Shown: piece by piece, positions 13,683 through 14,683 of the stretch | Numbering within the stretch: position 1 is the stretch's first letter | Layout: every line of letters begins with the position of its first letter | Source: DATELY01 sp035276085 | GTDB taxonomy: Bacteria > Pseudomonadota > Gammaproteobacteria > Steroidobacterales > Steroidobacteraceae | NCBI GenBank assembly: GCA_035276085.1 | Contig: DATELY010000003.1 | Span: forward strand, 1 to 14,683 | Direction: 5' to 3' | Length of the DNA stretch: 14,683 nucleotides | Position numbers and translations under genes: made by a program | Notes under the pieces: model-generated | What the model was told of the DNA's origin: nothing | Seen by the model: the letters and a program-made list of their open reading frames with translations, nothing else | Databases searched by the model: none

Positions 13683-14575
13683 ACGCGCTGGCGCTGCCTC
13701 CCGATCTCGCCTCGCGTGTTGCGCGCGATGAACCATTGTCGAAGCACACGTCGTGGCGTGTGGGCGGGCCTGCCGATCTGTTCTTCCGGCCGCGCGATGT
13801 CACGGATCTCGCCGCATTCCTGCGAAGCCTCGAGCCGTCGATGCCCGTGTTCTGGATCGGGCTCGGGTCGAATCTGTTGGTGCGCGATGGCGGGTTGCGT
13901 GCGGCTGTCATCGCGACGCACGGTGCCTTCGATGAGCTGCAACGCCCAGGCACGAATGAAGTGGAGTGCGGGGCCGGTGTGGCCTGCGCCAAGCTGGCGA
14001 AGCAATGCGTGAAGTGGGGGCTGGGTCCTGCAGAGTTCTTTGCCGGCATTCCGGGAACGCTGGGCGGCGCGCTCGCGATGAATGCGGGTGCGTTTGGCGG
14101 CGAGACATGGCCCCACGTCGTGAGCGTGACGACGATCGATCGGCAAGGCCGCGTACATCACCGCGATGCCTCCGAATACCGCGTCAGCTATCGCCACGTG
14201 GAGGCGCCGGCTGAAGAGTGGTACCTCGGCGCGCGTTTGCGCTTCGAAGCGAAGCCGGATGTCACTGCGGATCAGATCCGGGATCTGCTTGCGCGCCGGA
14301 AACAATCGCAGCCAATCGGCGAGCCCTCTTGCGGTTCCGTCTTCGTGAATCCGCCCGGCGATCACGCGGCACGATTGATCGAGGCCTCGGGTCTCAAAGG
14401 GTTTGCGATCGGCGGCGCGCGCGTGTCGCCGAAGCACGCGAATTTCATCATCAACGAAGGCACGGCGAGCGCAGCGGATATCGAGGCGTTGATCGAGCGT
14501 GTGCAACGAACGGTCGAGGAGCGGCAGGGCGTGAGGTTGAAGACGGAAGTGCGGATCGTGGGGGTGGGCAAATGA
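13679..14575 (+). CDS. murB: MurB (type II), UDP-N-acetylenolpyruvoylglucosamine reductase
   Basis: An FAD- and NADPH-dependent cytoplasmic reductase that converts UDP-GlcNAc-enolpyruvate to UDP-MurNAc, the substrate of MurC. The 298 residues and motifs fit the short type II form, lacking the extra segment of the 342-residue type I E. coli enzyme. FAD-binding motifs are TSWRVGGPADLFFRP at about 24-38, GLGSNLLVRDGG near 61-72, and GIPGTLGGALAMNAGAFGGE near 123-142. The proton donor is S220 in SCGSVFVNP, and the second acid is E290 in TEVRIVG near the C-terminus. ATG 13679 overlaps the murC stop as ATGA and has GGGAGGT at 13664-13670. The gene is followed after 15 nt by a palindromic repeat rather than by an overlapping ddl or ftsQ. 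Confidence 0.97.
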   Translation: MNALALPPDLASRVARDEPLSKHTSWRVGGPADLFFRPRDVTDLAAFLRSLEPSMPVFWIGLGSNLLVRDGGLRAAVIATHGAFDELQRPGTNEVECGAGVACAKLAKQCVKWGLGPAEFFAGIPGTLGGALAMNAGAFGGETWPHVVSVTTIDRQGRVHHRDASEYRVSYRHVEAPAEEWYLGARLRFEAKPDVTADQIRDLLARRKQSQPIGEPSCGSVFVNPPGDHAARLIEASGLKGFAIGGARVSPKHANFIINEGTASAADIEALIERVQRTVEERQGVRLKTEVRIVGVGK

Positions 14576-14590
14576 TGTTCGGTGGCGCGG

Positions 14591-14643
14591 CTGCCCCCAC
14601 CCTAGCCCTCCCCCGCTGCGCAGGGGAGGGGACTGGAGCTGCC
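14591..14643 (-). repeat. GC-rich palindromic intergenic repeat, copy C
   Basis: CCCTCCCC (14606-14613) and GGGGAGGG (14623-14630) form a perfect 8-bp hairpin with a 9-nt loop. The CTGCCCCCACCCTAG flank on the left matches the outer part of copy A in reverse complement. It starts 15 nt after the murB stop. It is the simple form of the element, lacking the insert seen in copy A. The hairpin could attenuate or end transcription, but no T-run follows. Confidence 0.75.
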
Positions 14644-14671
14644 GTAACGTATTCGATGAGCGTCGATTTCT

Positions 14672-14683
14672 TCACCCTCCCCT
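14672..14683. repeat. Possible start of a further palindromic repeat copy, cut by the window end
   Basis: The last bases, CACCCTCCCCT, match the start of copy A's left arm, and they come only about 30 nt after copy C. This suggests that a second element follows in tandem. Too little is present to be sure. Confidence 0.3.

Noticed and set aside
14572..14683. Frame opening at ATGATG over the murB stop and remaining open to the window end
   Set aside because: It consists mostly of palindromic repeat sequence, has no ribosome binding site of its own and shows no likeness to Ddl or FtsQ. It could only be judged with sequence beyond the edge.
1..14683. CRISPR array, tRNA genes, intact insertion sequence, phage or defence genes
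   Set aside because: No regularly spaced repeats of suitable length, no tRNA-like folds and no transposase or recombinase motifs were seen; all coding space is taken by dcw genes.

Overview
The window is a stretch of gammaproteobacterial chromosome holding most of the dcw (division and cell wall) cluster. It is GC-rich, and every gene reads on the + strand. It opens with what looks like the last 16 codons of rsmI, followed by the RNase P RNA gene rnpB, then mraZ-rsmH-ftsL-ftsI-murE-murF-mraY-murD-ftsW-murG-murC-murB. An rsmI-rnpB-mraZ arrangement is known from pseudomonads. The high GC, a short type II MurB and GC-rich intergenic palindromes suggest a Xanthomonadales, Nevskiales or Steroidobacteraceae-like organism; this placement is only a guess.

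Layout: 1-51 is the rsmI tail. 52-275 is non-coding and carries two inverted copies of a GC-rich palindromic repeat. 276-663 is rnpB (type A RNase P RNA with an unusual extra hairpin). 664-1101 is non-coding; it ends in a sigma70-like promoter, a three-copy MraZ operator and a leader hairpin that overlaps the operator. 1102-14575 is the operon. 14576-14683 carries a further copy of the palindromic repeat and no gene I can support; ddl and ftsQ would be expected beyond the edge.

How the genes work together: MraZ regulates the operon and RsmH methylates 16S rRNA. FtsL, FtsI and FtsW are membrane parts of the divisome, FtsW and FtsI forming the septal glycosyltransferase/transpeptidase pair. MurB, MurC, MurD, MurE and MurF build UDP-MurNAc-pentapeptide in the cytoplasm, and MurE has the meso-diaminopimelate signature. 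MraY and MurG then make lipid I and lipid II.

Almost all junctions are stop/start overlaps (ATGA, GTGA or TGATG). The exceptions are a 4-nt gap between mraZ and rsmH and a 138-nt spacer between murF and mraY. That spacer is filled with a different repeat, has no stop codon in the shared murF/mraY frame, and leaves the homology-supported GTG start of mraY without a visible ribosome binding site.

The genes are a conventional set, and I see no new gene system. The points worth a second look are in the non-coding DNA: the murF-mraY repeat insertion, the MraZ operator that is also a hairpin, the remodelled RNase P RNA, and the repeats next to stop codons at both ends.
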